DNA of 64,000 nucleotides from Trichoplax adhaerens (Eukaryota; Placozoa; Uniplacotomia; Trichoplacea; Trichoplacidae): the NCBI RefSeq assembly GCF_000150275.1, contig NW_002060944.1:4909080-4973079 (forward strand). The letters run 5' to 3'. Position 1 is the first letter of the stretch. Every line of letters begins with the position of its first letter. A program made the translations under genes and the position numbers. Below the pieces are notes generated by a model, which was not told the origin of the DNA, made no database searches, and saw nothing but the letters and a program-made list of their open reading frames with translations. Positions 1-12,998 of the stretch are shown piece after piece.

Positions 1-27
1 GCAATGCATATCACATCTATTTAACAG

Positions 28-3000
28 TTACTTCGAAATTAGCGGTGATAAAATTACCGTCACTCCGACAGGTAAGAGTTTAAATTAGTGAATAGTAAAG
101 GAAAGTGCATACCATACTATACATTTGAATTCTTTTCTACACGTCCAGCTCCCCAGAGATATGCTTACTTCTTCTAGTTTTAACCTATGATCTTTTCCTT
201 TATAGAAAACTCAGCCACATACGTCAACGGTGAATTACTTAAAGAAAAGAAAGTCCTACATAATGTAGGGATTAAAATTCTGGTTTATCGATTGTTTATT
301 TTCCTTTCTCACTGATGTAACACTGCTCTCGCTTTTGTAGAATGATAAAATAGTCTTTGGTGATCAATTCTTTAGGTTAGAGATTAGGCATTGCGCATCA
401 TTACTACTTAAATTGGATAAAACCTTCTTCTAGTAACAAACTATTGACCTCACTGCTGATAAAAGAATTTCTTTTTTCTCTTTATAATTTGCTAGAGTAA
501 ATTGTTCCAGAAGACGTGCATTGATTTTAACGCAACCTACAACAGTTGGATCAATTACATTTAAACATGCATATCAGGAGCTGTTATCCAAACAGCTGGA
601 AAAGTAAGCAGAACATAAATAATAAATTAATCGATATTCTATTATCCTTTGATGTAAAACTAAATATATAGCGGTAGCTATACTCTTACGGTAAAGGAAA
701 AAATATACAATAATTTAATCTACTAATTCTATATACTGTAAAGATAGTCAATACAATTTCATGGTTATTTGTTTTCGTAACAGCCTTGTTAGAAGGACCT
801 AGTTCTTAATAATACAATGGTCATTTGTCTTTATAAATCGGTGATGAGAATATTCATTCTAATTCAAAATGATAGCTAGCCAAGAACATATGAGAAATAC
901 TCTTTTAATTATCTTGATAGACTCGGTGGGGTATAAATCGAAGACAATGAATTTATCTTTTAGCTGTTCGCTATAACAATTCTCATAATTTAGCGCTGCA
1001 GATATGATTTATGATTTATAGGGGCACGATCTAAGTACCTAGTGTTACAGTTTAAATTTCTAATGACAATCTTTATCCTAATTCCCCAGTAGAGAAAAGA
1101 GAATATCCCTTTTAGTGCATAAATAATCAGCGTTCTCAACTATATGATAATTGATCATTTGCCTATTTTTTGGCGAGGATTATCAAATGCTATTACTGTC
1201 AATTTTAGTCATAATATGTTGAATATAATCCAAATTATAATCACAGTTTACATCTATAATCGAGGACAAAGATATCTTCAGAATAATTTAACACTCTATG
1301 GTGGAAAATACTGGAGACTTTCGTCCATATAGAAATATCATTGTCTACGCATCCTATATCCATTAATTCTTGCTAATATGGATGAATGGGAAGAAAAGTA
1401 ATTCCTTATAGATGTTAATAGAAAGGATTCCAATTTCTACATTATATACAGCAATTAGCCAAATAGTCTATTCTGTTACTATTATAAGGGACGAAACAAA
1501 GTTTCTGTCTAGTAATCTTGCCTCCCTATTACATCTCCGTAGTTAAGACAAGCCTATCCTCACCAAGTTCCTGTCTAGCCACCTAGTCTCCCTATTACAT
1601 CCCCATAATTAAGATGATACACCATTATAAAAGTAATCACTGTAACTTGAGGTAATAACGTCTATAGTAAAGTCAGTTCTTAAGGGTCTACAATAAATCA
1701 GACTAACTGGATTTAAAACCCAAACTAAGCTTTATTACAATAAAGCTAACCGTAACTGCATTTACAACAAAATATTAACAAGAAGAATTCCCAATCTACT
1801 TCTTGTATAAGCTTATATGTCCTAGTGCATGACCTATTTAATATCGATGGTAACATTATCACACTTGCATGCGCTAAGCACGGGCATTGAATTACTATAT
1901 TTTACCGGGGCACAAGCGACTAATGGCATTTAAACTACGCTAGTATTATAGCCTACGGTAGTGCATATTAGTAATTCCATAGTTAATTCAGAATTTAACT
2001 CAAGTACTAAGCTCACGACACTACAACAATTATTTCATGATGCAGGATAATCCAAGAAATTGAAAATGCTAATAATCAACTAGACGAGGAAATTTCACAA
2101 AAAATCATGGATTTACAGGTAAATCAGGAATCTTGGCTGGATTCTATTGCTATATTCAACTGCGTTTTAAGTATTTCCTTAGACAAAATTGAAAGAATTT
2201 TAGATACAGCAACAATTTAACAAAATATGATTGACTAACATAGAAACAAGATGGAAATCCTGCTCAATTACGCATAGCAATTGAAAAGCTAGAGTTCCAA
2301 CAGAGTGATTTATCTATGGTTAGAGAATGGATCCGAAATTTAGTAAGTAGAGATGATGCTTGTCCATAATCCAACCTTACATGCTTAAAAATGATCTGAT
2401 TATTTTTCACTTTCTATTTATATATTTCAATTTGGAAAATTTTGACTACACTATAAACTAGAAACGACTAAGAAGGATAGATCCAAAGAAAAGAAGAGAT
2501 AGTTTAATGAGTATCGGTGAATAAATTCTAATATAGCTAAGTCATAGAGAATTGGAAAGGAAAATGATCGGAAATGGCTGATTCAAATATTTTTTATTTT
2601 ACTGACAGATGAAAGTACTTATGAAAGTTTAAGACTCTCTATTCTTCTCAACGAAGCCAATCATATTAGTAAAGCTATTGGAGAAACAGCAGTAAGTATA
2701 TCATTATCCTAATATTTAGAAAATTGAGCCAAATTGAATTTCAATATCTCAGTCTGTTCATTGATGATTATCTACGTAGATATTTGATCGTCTTGACAAC
2801 GTAGTCGATGGAAAGGTAAGAAGCAACAGGATGAAGGGTTTCTATTCGACCTTAAAAAAAGCTTACCGAAGAAGTTTTACAATAACTGATCATTGACGAT
2901 CGTTTTGGTCATTTCTTTTACCAGATTTTAACTAAAATCTCCATGAAAAACCCACAAACTAACAAGACTACTACCTGGTCCTTTTTGAAATTTGAATCGC

Positions 3001-6000
3001 ACCTCGCTAATATGCGCGAGATCAATTGGGTAGGAGAGGATTTCTTGTTTAAATAGAGATGTTCTAGTTGGCTGTGATCCACTAGTATAAGTCTTTGGTT
3101 TTAGTTGGATCTTATGAGAAATAGAAGTAGTAGGATATTAGAGCTTTTCCGTTATACTTCTGTCGGTGATCACCATCTTGACGTATTGAAGACCTAAGGG
3201 AAAAATTGAAATTTCTGTTCACTAATTTGTAGGAAACCAACATGAGAAAATCCAATTATACGGATGAATTAAATACCGGTCGAGTTGGAGTCTATAAAAT
3301 TGGTAGCGAAGAAGCAGAAACAACAAACAAAGAGAGAATCCTTATTCCAAAATCAGAAAGCGACCAAAGCGATTTTATTAAATTATCGGAGAAATTACTC
3401 AACGACATGACTATAAAGAAATCATCAAGTTTACCGATACGAGATAGTACAAAAGATCTAGCGGATATTGCCATGACTGATTTATCCAAAGTTTTAGCTA
3501 ATGTCGAACCTGAGAGTAAATTAATAGGGAAAGACGAAACAGAAATCGATACTACAGAAATAGTACTAGAAAATCCAATTATTGATCCGTTGGGTTTAGA
3601 TACAGAATCAATGACAATCGATTTAACTAATGAAGAACAACGAAAATCACTAACAGATTCCTTATTTCAAAATTCCAATAAAATCAACAATTCTTTGTAT
3701 GGCAGTTCGGGGGATAAATTAGAATCGTTATTTCATAATGTGTCAGGCGATGTTAATTCACCTAGTAGTAAGGAAACTTTAGATAGCACTGAAATCAACG
3801 ATCATGACTCTGAATTAACGTTTAATTCCATTTCCTTAACGGGTAGCAAGCGTTCATCTGTTGCCAGTCAAGTAGAAATACATCCAAGTAGCAAGCGATC
3901 ATCTGTTGCCAGTCAAGTAGAAATTTATCCGGATAGCAAGCATTCATCCGTTGCGAGTCAAATAGATATACATTCTACCCTTCAAAGTAATTATTTATCT
4001 AAAGAAACACAGCAGGATAATCCTAATACAACGGGAGATATCAATGATAGAAATCATTATTCCAAGAGTGAAGAATCTACGAAGGCCGTTGATAACAGGA
4101 CTATACCCAATGCAAGTCCAGTTATTGCCATGAGCCATGATAATTATACTTCAAGTAGTGGTGAAGATGATCGAAGTTCAAGCTTACGACAACGACCAGT
4201 AGTAAAGAAAGAAGATCTAAAGCTGTTGTAAGTTATAGCTAATGGTTGAAGAATAGTATTACTCACTTTCTTAATCTTTTTGTTTCATTCAGTGTCTTAA
4301 AATGTGCTAAAAGTAACTTAAGTATAAAAATGAATTAAATTCGTTTTCATTTACGGTATATAGAGAAATTGTGGCCAAAAATAGTATTCAGACTGGGAAA
4401 GGATCGAAAGGAATTTACCCTGTAAGAAGAGGACGCAAAGCCGAAGTGGCTTCACTGGTAAGATAAACATTATTAGGGAATTTTTCAGTGCCTTAAGTTA
4501 TAAGTAATGTACTGCTTTTGCGCTGATATGATATAATAATAGCTTTAACAGTTAAATCATCGTTAAGATAGAATAGACACTATTACAAAATTATTCAATG
4601 CCTTTTCAATTAAGTGTGATATTGCATTGATATGATAAAATAATAACATTTAGCAATTACATGATTAGTAGGTTAGGATAGACCCTATTAGAAAATAATA
4701 GTGAAAAGTACTAGCTTCAACAGGCAAATCATTAATGAGATAGAATAGACACTATTAGAAAACATTAGTTAAAAATACTAGCTTTAATAGTTAAATCATT
4801 ACTAAGGTAGGATAGAGAATATTAGTAAATACTAGCTTTAACAGTTTAATTAATGATTGGTAAGAACAGATAGATATTATTAATATTTAAATATTAGCTT
4901 TAATCGTGAAAGAATAATATATACACTTACTTGTAGGAAAGGGAAATTTTATCTGCACCATCAAGTCCTAAATTAGAAAATCGAAAATGTAATGGACTCA
5001 ATTTAATATAGCGTCCATCTGATACAAATTAATAAGTATTCTCTTTATTATTGCACAAATATTAATAGTTATCAATTTCTTGCATAATTAGCCTTCAATT
5101 CCGCAACAACTATTGTCAAACTTTGTCATGATCATATCCAAAAGGCAATCTCATTTTTGGAAGGTATATCTAGATAGTTTTTACATACAATAGCAAAGCT
5201 ACAATTTCATATCTCGAGAATTCGGAGTAGAATAATAAAAACTCGACGTTATAGCCATTCCATTAATTTGATGTATTATCCGTATTTCTATATGTACCTT
5301 GTAGCTGGAGTACAAGCCTGTTATGTCCCACTACCTCAAAAAGTTTTACACGAATGCCAGATGCTATCAGCTTTTGGAGCCTTATTACTCAGATACTATA
5401 ATAAAGGTAATGAAAAAATTTCCTGTAACGTTGGCTAAATTGATTAATAGGGCGAAGATACTGGCAAAATTCGATACAAAATAACTTATTACAAGTGATT
5501 CTATTATAATATACGCCTAACTTGATTATCGATCAAAACTTAAAAATATTCTCAGAGAGAGTCGGAAGTTCCGTTAACCTAAATCATTGCTGTCTCCAAT
5601 TAACTGTATCGATGGAAATGCTGGCTGAACATGTTCGAACTTGGGGTAGTATGGATATTGCCCATAATACCTATGATCATATTAATATCCAACTATTAGG
5701 AATAACAAAGATCGCAGGAGGAAATGTGGCTAATATGCTTCTGGTAAGCTAATTTAGAAATAAATAAGTCGTGATTATTAGTAATTTAGTACTCCTGAAC
5801 ATCAGTTATTGACTACTTTAAAATTCTACCATATGTTATAGGCTGCTGAAACTTGGAAGGTCAGCGAAATCCATAATTCTTATAAGAGAATTTATGATTG
5901 TGTCCATTCTATTGCTGAATTATCAGGGGAACATACCTTTGTATCAGCATCTTACCTATTTAATGATGAGAAAATTGATAATAGCGATATGATTGATGAC

Positions 6001-7599
6001 ATAGATAGCCATCGCAACCTTATTCAGGTATAGATCCATTTGTGAAGCAATCTTGGTGTGATATTTTCGTAATAGAGAGCAGTTGCATGCGTGATGTTAG
6101 TTGGGTGTAGAAGGATCTCAATTTTCGCTTTAATCAAATATTTCTGTATAGACAATATTATAAAGTTCTAATTTCGATTCTAATTAAAAATAAATTCATA
6201 TTACATTAGTCTTACTATCCGTGAGAACTAAATAGCTAATAACTAACTGTACTATATCGCTCTATAATTTGGTATCCTATGAATAATTAATCTATATAAA
6301 TTCAAACATTTTAATAAATCTTGTTATTAATTCTATTAGCTAACATCATTTCAATTTAATAGAATAGTCGTTATTAAGATGCAGCGATAAATTTACCTAT
6401 AGTTGGAATACATCTAACTGTTTATTTCCAATAAATAGTTGGATAATTATCTGAAAAAACGATATATTGATGGATCAAATCGTCCCATCGAGAAGGCGAT
6501 CATCGAAGCTTATGACTGTATTTTGGAATGTGATGAAAAACTTAGTATCACCGGACATTCTCATCGAGTTCAGGTAAGATACATGAAACTATTAAACGTA
6601 TTCTTAACTTAAAATATTTAAATTGTAGATTAATTCCTCAATAAATATATAATCTAGATAAGTGTTGAAGTCATAAATTGTCTCCTTGACATTACACAAG
6701 ATGTAAAAATTTTATTAAAAGATCAAGGGCTCTTGCAATCGATAGAGGTAATGTAAAAATTCTATCACTACCCATCTGCCTTTGTAATAAGTATTTTATG
6801 TGAGATAATCATGAATAGTATCGTCCAACCCTAAGCTAGCATCATTATGTTTCGATCAATATCGATGTCATAGTCTTCAACTTTTGAAGCTTAATTATTT
6901 CGACCAGATATTTATTCTTTAAGATTTTATATAACTGACCTTAGATATCTTTACCAATTATAGAATGATATTGACGATTTTAATCAAGTCTATTGCCAAT
7001 CTTCATTTATTCAGTCGGTTTATAATCGAGCAGTGGTTGTTATTAACGATGTTGAACGATTAAAACTGGATGTTCAATCGCTAATTGCTACCTGTTGTGA
7101 CAAGAACAGTTTAAAGAATAGATTGAAAACTTATGAGGAATCAGTTCAATATAGTAAAAGTATTATTCAAGATATTTCAAAATTGTTAAGAGTCATCAAT
7201 CGGCATTCCAAACGTTCCAGTTTAATCCCAAATACACCAGAAGATGGTTCAGTAAGAACGCCCGACTTATCACTGTTTGATCATTCTAAATCTCAAGATG
7301 ACGACACAGACACTGGCATCATTGATCTAGCACAAAAAATTATACAAACTTGTAATACATTAAATAAGATTTTAAGTAACAGGTCGTCAGGTTCAACGAC
7401 ACCAAGACCATCCATTCGTGGTGCATTAGTAAAGGGTGATGAACAAGTAACATCATCTACACCACCTCCAATTTATGTTAGATCGACATCATTTACAAAT
7501 AAAGGGATTAAAAAAGGAATATTTGATGATGCAAAAAGTCGCGAATTAGAGCAAGTTTTAGCATCAGTTAAGAAAAAGCATAAAAATCAAGGTAAATAA
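28..7599 (+). CDS. KIF14: KIF14-type mitotic kinesin (3' portion, partial)
   Basis: Twenty joined exons read as one frame of 1081 codons to a TAA: 28-71, 206-264, 341-375, 496-603, 2046-2118, 2244-2342, 2462-2516, 2609-2691, 2780-2815, 2925-3029, 3233-4227, 4364-4457, 4937-4988, 5092-5163, 5305-5406, 5556-5743, 5842-6027, 6439-6573, 6658-6747, 6964-7599. All phases match and all donors are GT. Residues 1-75 form an FHA domain (TYVNG, then FGDQFFRVN). A coiled-coil stretch follows, then a KIF14-type block (LSILLNEANHISKAIG; TTTWSFLKFESHLANMRE) that decides the identity. A long polar exon with three copies of a KRSSVASQ repeat comes next, then a helical C-terminal half. The motor domain lies left of the window. 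KIF14 works at the spindle midzone and in cytokinesis. The 3029-to-3233 join is the least certain. Confidence 0.85.
1498..1622. repeat. Two-copy tandem duplication in a KIF14 intron
   Basis: Two diverged copies of about 65 bp lie head to tail (from about 1498 and 1563). They share TTTCTGTCTAG/TTCCTGTCTAG, then TCCCTATTACATC and a GTAGTTAAGA/ATAATTAAGA end. They sit in the 1.44-kb intron 604-2045, the longest of this gene. Nothing else was recognised in that intron. Confidence 0.7.
3838..3978 (+). repeat. Three in-frame 17-codon repeats (KRSSVASQ unit) in KIF14
   Basis: Within the large exon the protein reads three consecutive near-identical units: SKRSSVASQVEIHPS, SKRSSVASQVEIYPD and SKHSSVASQIDIHST. 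The DNA unit is 51 bp, and copies 1 and 2 are almost identical, so the expansion is recent compared with the rest of the gene. Each unit carries a basic-x-x-Ser pattern that would suit a basophilic kinase; that is inference. Confidence 0.85.
4500..4925. repeat. Degenerate intronic tandem repeat
   Basis: The intron 4458-4936 is filled by about six decayed copies of a 60-100 bp unit. The unit has the core TAGCTTTAACAGTTAAATCAT, then AAGATAGAATAGACACTATTA. Copies differ by substitutions and small deletions. Confidence 0.7.
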
Positions 7600-10500
7600 A
7601 TCCAGTTTTACATGAAATTCGATTCTCAATCAAGGCACTGCTAGAACTACGCTACATCCAATCTCCGACTTGTATCAGATCAATATTATTTCACCAAGCT
7701 TAATAACGTCTAAAATCGCTCATTGGCACAAGTTTTGGCATCATTTAAGATAATACATGAAAAATTAAGCCTAACTAAATCAAAAAATTAATTTCTATAC
7801 CATGCAGAATTTGATTTATAACACCAAATAATACTGGCATTAGATTACGTGCTGCCTAATGCCATCTGCTGTTTCAATCTTGCTGTAACTATCTCGTATT
7901 TGAAAGTAACGATAAAAGTTATATTCATCATAGAAATTAAGCAACCCATCTGTTAACACAAAATTGTATAATTATTCATGTCTATTCATTTACACTGTAC
8001 GTATATCTATCAATTCACTTTTGCATCGATTTACTTCGCTAGCTCTCTATATGTACAAGGATACTATTAAATTGGATACCGCAATACCATTAAATATTTT
8101 CCCGAAAATAATAAACTAATTTTCGATATTTTATATTAATTATGTAACATAGTTCAATATAAAAATTCTTCAGTACTACTCAAAAGGAACTATTATGAAT
8201 GATCTTGTTTCTTCTTCTACTTCGCTAATAACTGTAATGATATTATTAGCTGAAATGATAGTAATTATCCTGCAGTCGTTAATTTTTCAATTGTTTTGGC
8301 CATCCTACTGTTAAAGTTACTTCTTTCACTATAACGTTTCAATTGAGACGATACTACTATATTTGATACGTTCTAATCATTCTTCTATATAGACATAATT
8401 GTTATAAATAATTGCCAACATTTAAGTTTGTTTCTGTAAGAGCTACAATCTTCTGTCAGTTATGTATTTATTTGTATTTATTCTAGCAGTACCATATCAA
8501 TCAGCTCAACATTCAACATAAAAAAACACTGTCATTACGTTCATTCCAATCACTGTTGATATTTGTAAGTTACAAATTTGAAAAAAATAGAATGTTTACA
8601 AAATATTTTACGTTCTATTTTGTCTATAATACGATTCTAATCATAGTGGTAGCCTGCCCTGAATTAGTCGGTAACTTTATGATGTTGACGTTGAAGGATA
8701 ATTTTTTGCGATCAAGTGATTCTTGATGCAGTTAAAGGACAAAAACTGATATAGCCGTTACGGTAGTGCAAGGAAACCGTTTTCTTAAAATAAAATGAAA
8801 GATCAAATGGACAATAGTCCACCTATAAAATTTTATCTTTTGGCCATTAACAATGTGTAAAACTACTTTATGTACATAGATGAGTTATTTAAATAATTTA
8901 CTAAATTAATTGCTTATTTTTTTTATAAAAGATCACTATGGAAATGATCTTCATTCATCATTTTCTACCATGTTACTATCATCAAATTTCCAAGTTTATG
9001 TGATGTACTAACCAATGTCACCATCAACAAACTTAATATTGCTTTAATTTGAAATAAAATATCTCAGCTCAGTTTTCTCTTCCTTGCTGATATTATTCAA
9101 TTATCAGCTGTGCTATAAATTTATTATCCTTAGTAAGTTAAATATCCCGTAATTTGAAACTTAAAGTTATCCTTAATTTTATATTAATTTTAATATTATG
9201 AAATTTTGCATTAAAGAAACTGGCTAGAACGATATAATTGCTTTGCAGCAAGAATAGATAATACGTTCTAACGATATGCTTAGAACTTATCGCTATCATT
9301 TACATTAATATTATGGGATTATGACATGTGCGAAGCTGTATCATCTCAACAACCTAGCTTTATGCTATAGAAGGCTAAATAGCTATGAATTTAAAAATAA
9401 AATTCTCTGTAAACACTTCTTTCTATAATAATGCCATCCAAATACAACATTCTAATTATGAAGTTACTTATAGCGTTTAGATATACGAAATAACAATTAC
9501 ACTTGAAATACTATTTTCAGCTTACCCTTTCTTTCAAACAGACATCGTTAACGTTATGCTTTATGTTGGGCATTGTTGTATCATTTTGATATTGCATAAA
9601 TTTAAAAATAAAATATCTTAAAGTCATCCTTTTAATTTGTACTAACTTTAAATCTTTCAGTTATATCCTACCAGAAGCGTTGTATCGTCATAAGCAAACT
9701 TGATATTGCTTATATCAGATTTGCAAAGATATCTCTAAGCATTCTTTTCGTCTTTGTTACCGTCAACTTAAGCTATGTACATATATACAGTAGCAATATC
9801 ATCCCAGCCATACTAAATGTTGCTTAGATTATTGTTATATCCAGTAGATAAAAGAGTCTTATCAGTTTTAGCTATTGCTTTATTGGCGAGATATCTTAGT
9901 TAATAATGAGAACGTAAATTAATCTAAGCTGGTAAATATGCGTAAATATGCGTAAAAAGATAAGCTGCATCGATCAGTAATATCTAAAAGTTACCTTTAT
10001 GGGAATTTCCTCTTTTAAAAGGTAAAGTAAATAGGACTGGTAAAGTTGCCGACGGACTGATTAGTTAGGTAACAGCATCAATAGCTCAAAATTTTAGCCT
10101 ACTGTACGAATATAGCTCTAGATAAAATAACCTAAAGAATTTATTTCGGAATAGTCCTTTAACGTGTTTAGGCAACAAGATGTATACTCTAATCTATACC
10201 TTTGTCATAAGGGAGACTGATTTGTCTTGGATCGTCAAAATAAAATAGTAACGAATAAGAGTAGGTTAGTTACTATCCTTCTTATACGCTTTATCATGGA
10301 CAAATGACATGGTAGTTTAAGACTATGAGCCCAAGACAATGTAAACTTTGTCAATTACAAAGAAGTATAGAACCTAAGCAAATTTTATATACTATTATGG
10401 AGAAGAGACTGCTACTATTTAAAAGTAGTCTTCATTTAGGCTACGACTTGATCTCAGTTGATTATTGCAATTTTAAATCAGAATTTTAATACTTTTTGAA

Positions 10501-11687
10501 AATCCATTCTCAAGATTGATATAATCAATCGAGCTTTCAGTATAAAAAAGATTAAGTAGATAAACATAAATTCCATGAAAATAAAAATAGTTATTTCTTT
10601 GTGAATTTTATATACTATTTGTTTTAAATTGGCGACCGAAAAAAATTGAAATCATAATTGAAATATTTAGAAAAGAAGAAAAACTATGATTGATAAACAT
10701 AGATCTAAATTATTTCATCACAGCTCATACATGAAATAAAACCTCGATATGGCAAAGAATAATAATCATTATTTGCTATACTCTTAAAACTTAACAAAAA
10801 GGCTTTCAAACATCCTTTGAAATTATCTACTATTTACATGAAAAGAGAAAGTCTATAGAAAGAATTAAAACAGGTAAATAGTTATTAGGTCGAAAATTTA
10901 AATCGTGGCAACTACTACGAAACTATAAAATAATAATTATCATAGTATAATATTAACATTATAAATAATATTTACAATAATCCATTGTTCATGGTAATTC
11001 GGCATGTAACATTAATTTGCAACCCTTTCATCCATAACTATCTTAAAATATTAATGGAATCTAATGTTGGCTAGCTTTTATATCTTAAGGTATAAATAAA
11101 ATGAATAATCCTTTTTGAAAATAAAAACTAATTATATTGTTTCTAATTTAAATGAACGACGCTATCTTATCAAGCAAAATGATATTTTACGCTGAAAATT
11201 ATCATTTATCTATCCTATATACATATACGCATATATATATATATAGGTTCTACTCCACTTAATCTATTAGATTTCAATTGGATGGATAATTGGATACTGT
11301 AAATCCTTATGTATGGCAATACTTCTATGTGTGTCCATAGATTAATACCATAATTTAACTATCGATATTTCATTAGTGAATACAACCAATGTAATAAAGC
11401 TAGTTGGAACGGCAGCTTAGATCAAATAGAAGCTAAATTGTTACTAATTTTTCCGAACGTTTCTATTTTAATGTAGGTAATATTCTTCGACAAGTTTGAT
11501 AATTATATTATCTAAATCAGGATTATGTTGTGTGGCACCTTTTAAAATAAAGATAAATTAAAAAATCGGAGTCTTTTTCTTTCTTTCGTAGGCTGACAAC
11601 ATACTCAATTGAAATCTTTTTATGATATCTTACAGTATATCTTCTATCATCTCCAGCACGTACATGTCATGTGCTTAGTACGTAATA
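7600..11687. other. Gene-poor spacer between convergent KIF14 and Notch
   Basis: I found no exon-like reading frame on either strand. An AATAAA (7595-7600) overlaps the KIF14 stop codon. Between about 9000 and 9900 a loose, much-decayed repeat recurs several times (elements like TTGATATTGCTT followed within 30 bases by AAATAAAATATCT). A short (AT)n run lies near 11225-11245. The Notch 3' UTR must occupy part of the right end. Confidence 0.6.
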
Positions 11688-12967
11688 TTAATGATTTGGC
11701 GTAATTTGCATTTGTAGGCTTTGCCCAATATTGACTGGACCATTATTAACACTAGCAATTGGTGCACCGTTACGATAGAGATGATTTGAATAAGGGCTTG
11801 GCATCGCTTCTGAACCATCTGATTGTGATGACAATGGTGATAATGTCGATGTAGACCAACTTTCTGGTGATTCTGGTGGTGGTGTCAAATAATTAATAAC
11901 CAATCGATTACTTTGTGAATTTAAATTAGTTGTTGTTGTCGTTGTACATTGCGGTGGTGTTTCACCATTAGGATATTGCGAAGGCGGTGTTAGATAGAAT
12001 TCTTGAGTCATCATTGATGGTACTGGAACTGTTGTAATAGCGTTGTGAGTCATTAAATGAACACCGTTGACATTCTCATTATACAACTGCTGCGATGAAA
12101 CTGGAATACCGGTTGGATTATTATTAGTAGTTACTATTGAAGGCGAATCATCACTTTCTAATTCATCCACTAAAACGGGTTGATCATCGGTTAAATTGTT
12201 TGCTGATGCTAACATTTCAAATCGTTTTGCATTCCTTTCTTGTAAATCTAAACTAGAATCATCACTATCACTAAACATAGCAACATCCGATTGCATATCT
12301 TGCCAACTTGTTTGCTCTATCATCCCATTATTGGTTATGGTTGGTCCATCATTTTCTAAATGGCCATTTTGATTGATAATATGATTACTAGAAGGATTAC
12401 TGCCATCGTCTATATCAGTTGGTTGATTGTTAAAATCAGCCTCTTCATTATTATTAATGGGAGATACATAATCTAAAAAGGCTTGATCTAACTCTAACTC
12501 TAAAATATTTTGTAGATCAAATCCTTGATTGCCATCTTCTGTTTGCATAGGTACCGGCACGTAATTAGAGTTATGATGTAAACCATGACCATTGACCATT
12601 TCTGTGGTCATTGTTGGCAAAGTAACAGTGGCTTGCATGGGTAAACTTGGTTGTGTAACAGGACTAACACAAGTTGTTGTTGAATTTACACCTACCATAC
12701 TAATAACTTCTCCATTCGCCGTAGTTACAACAGCTGATATTGGCGATGGTTGGAGAACAATCGGTGATGGCTGATGCTGTGGTGAATCATGATATTGTGG
12801 AGATGCTAAAGGTGAATTTTGGGCTGCATTAGGTACTAGTCTGGCTTGTTGTTGTTGCTGTTGCTGTTGTTGTTGTTGTTGCTGTTGTTGTTGTTGTTGC
12901 TGCTGTTGCTGTTGTTGCTGTTGTCGATGGAGCTGCTGTTGCTGTTGTTTTTGCTGATGTTGATGAA

Positions 12968-12998
<31 letters not shown>

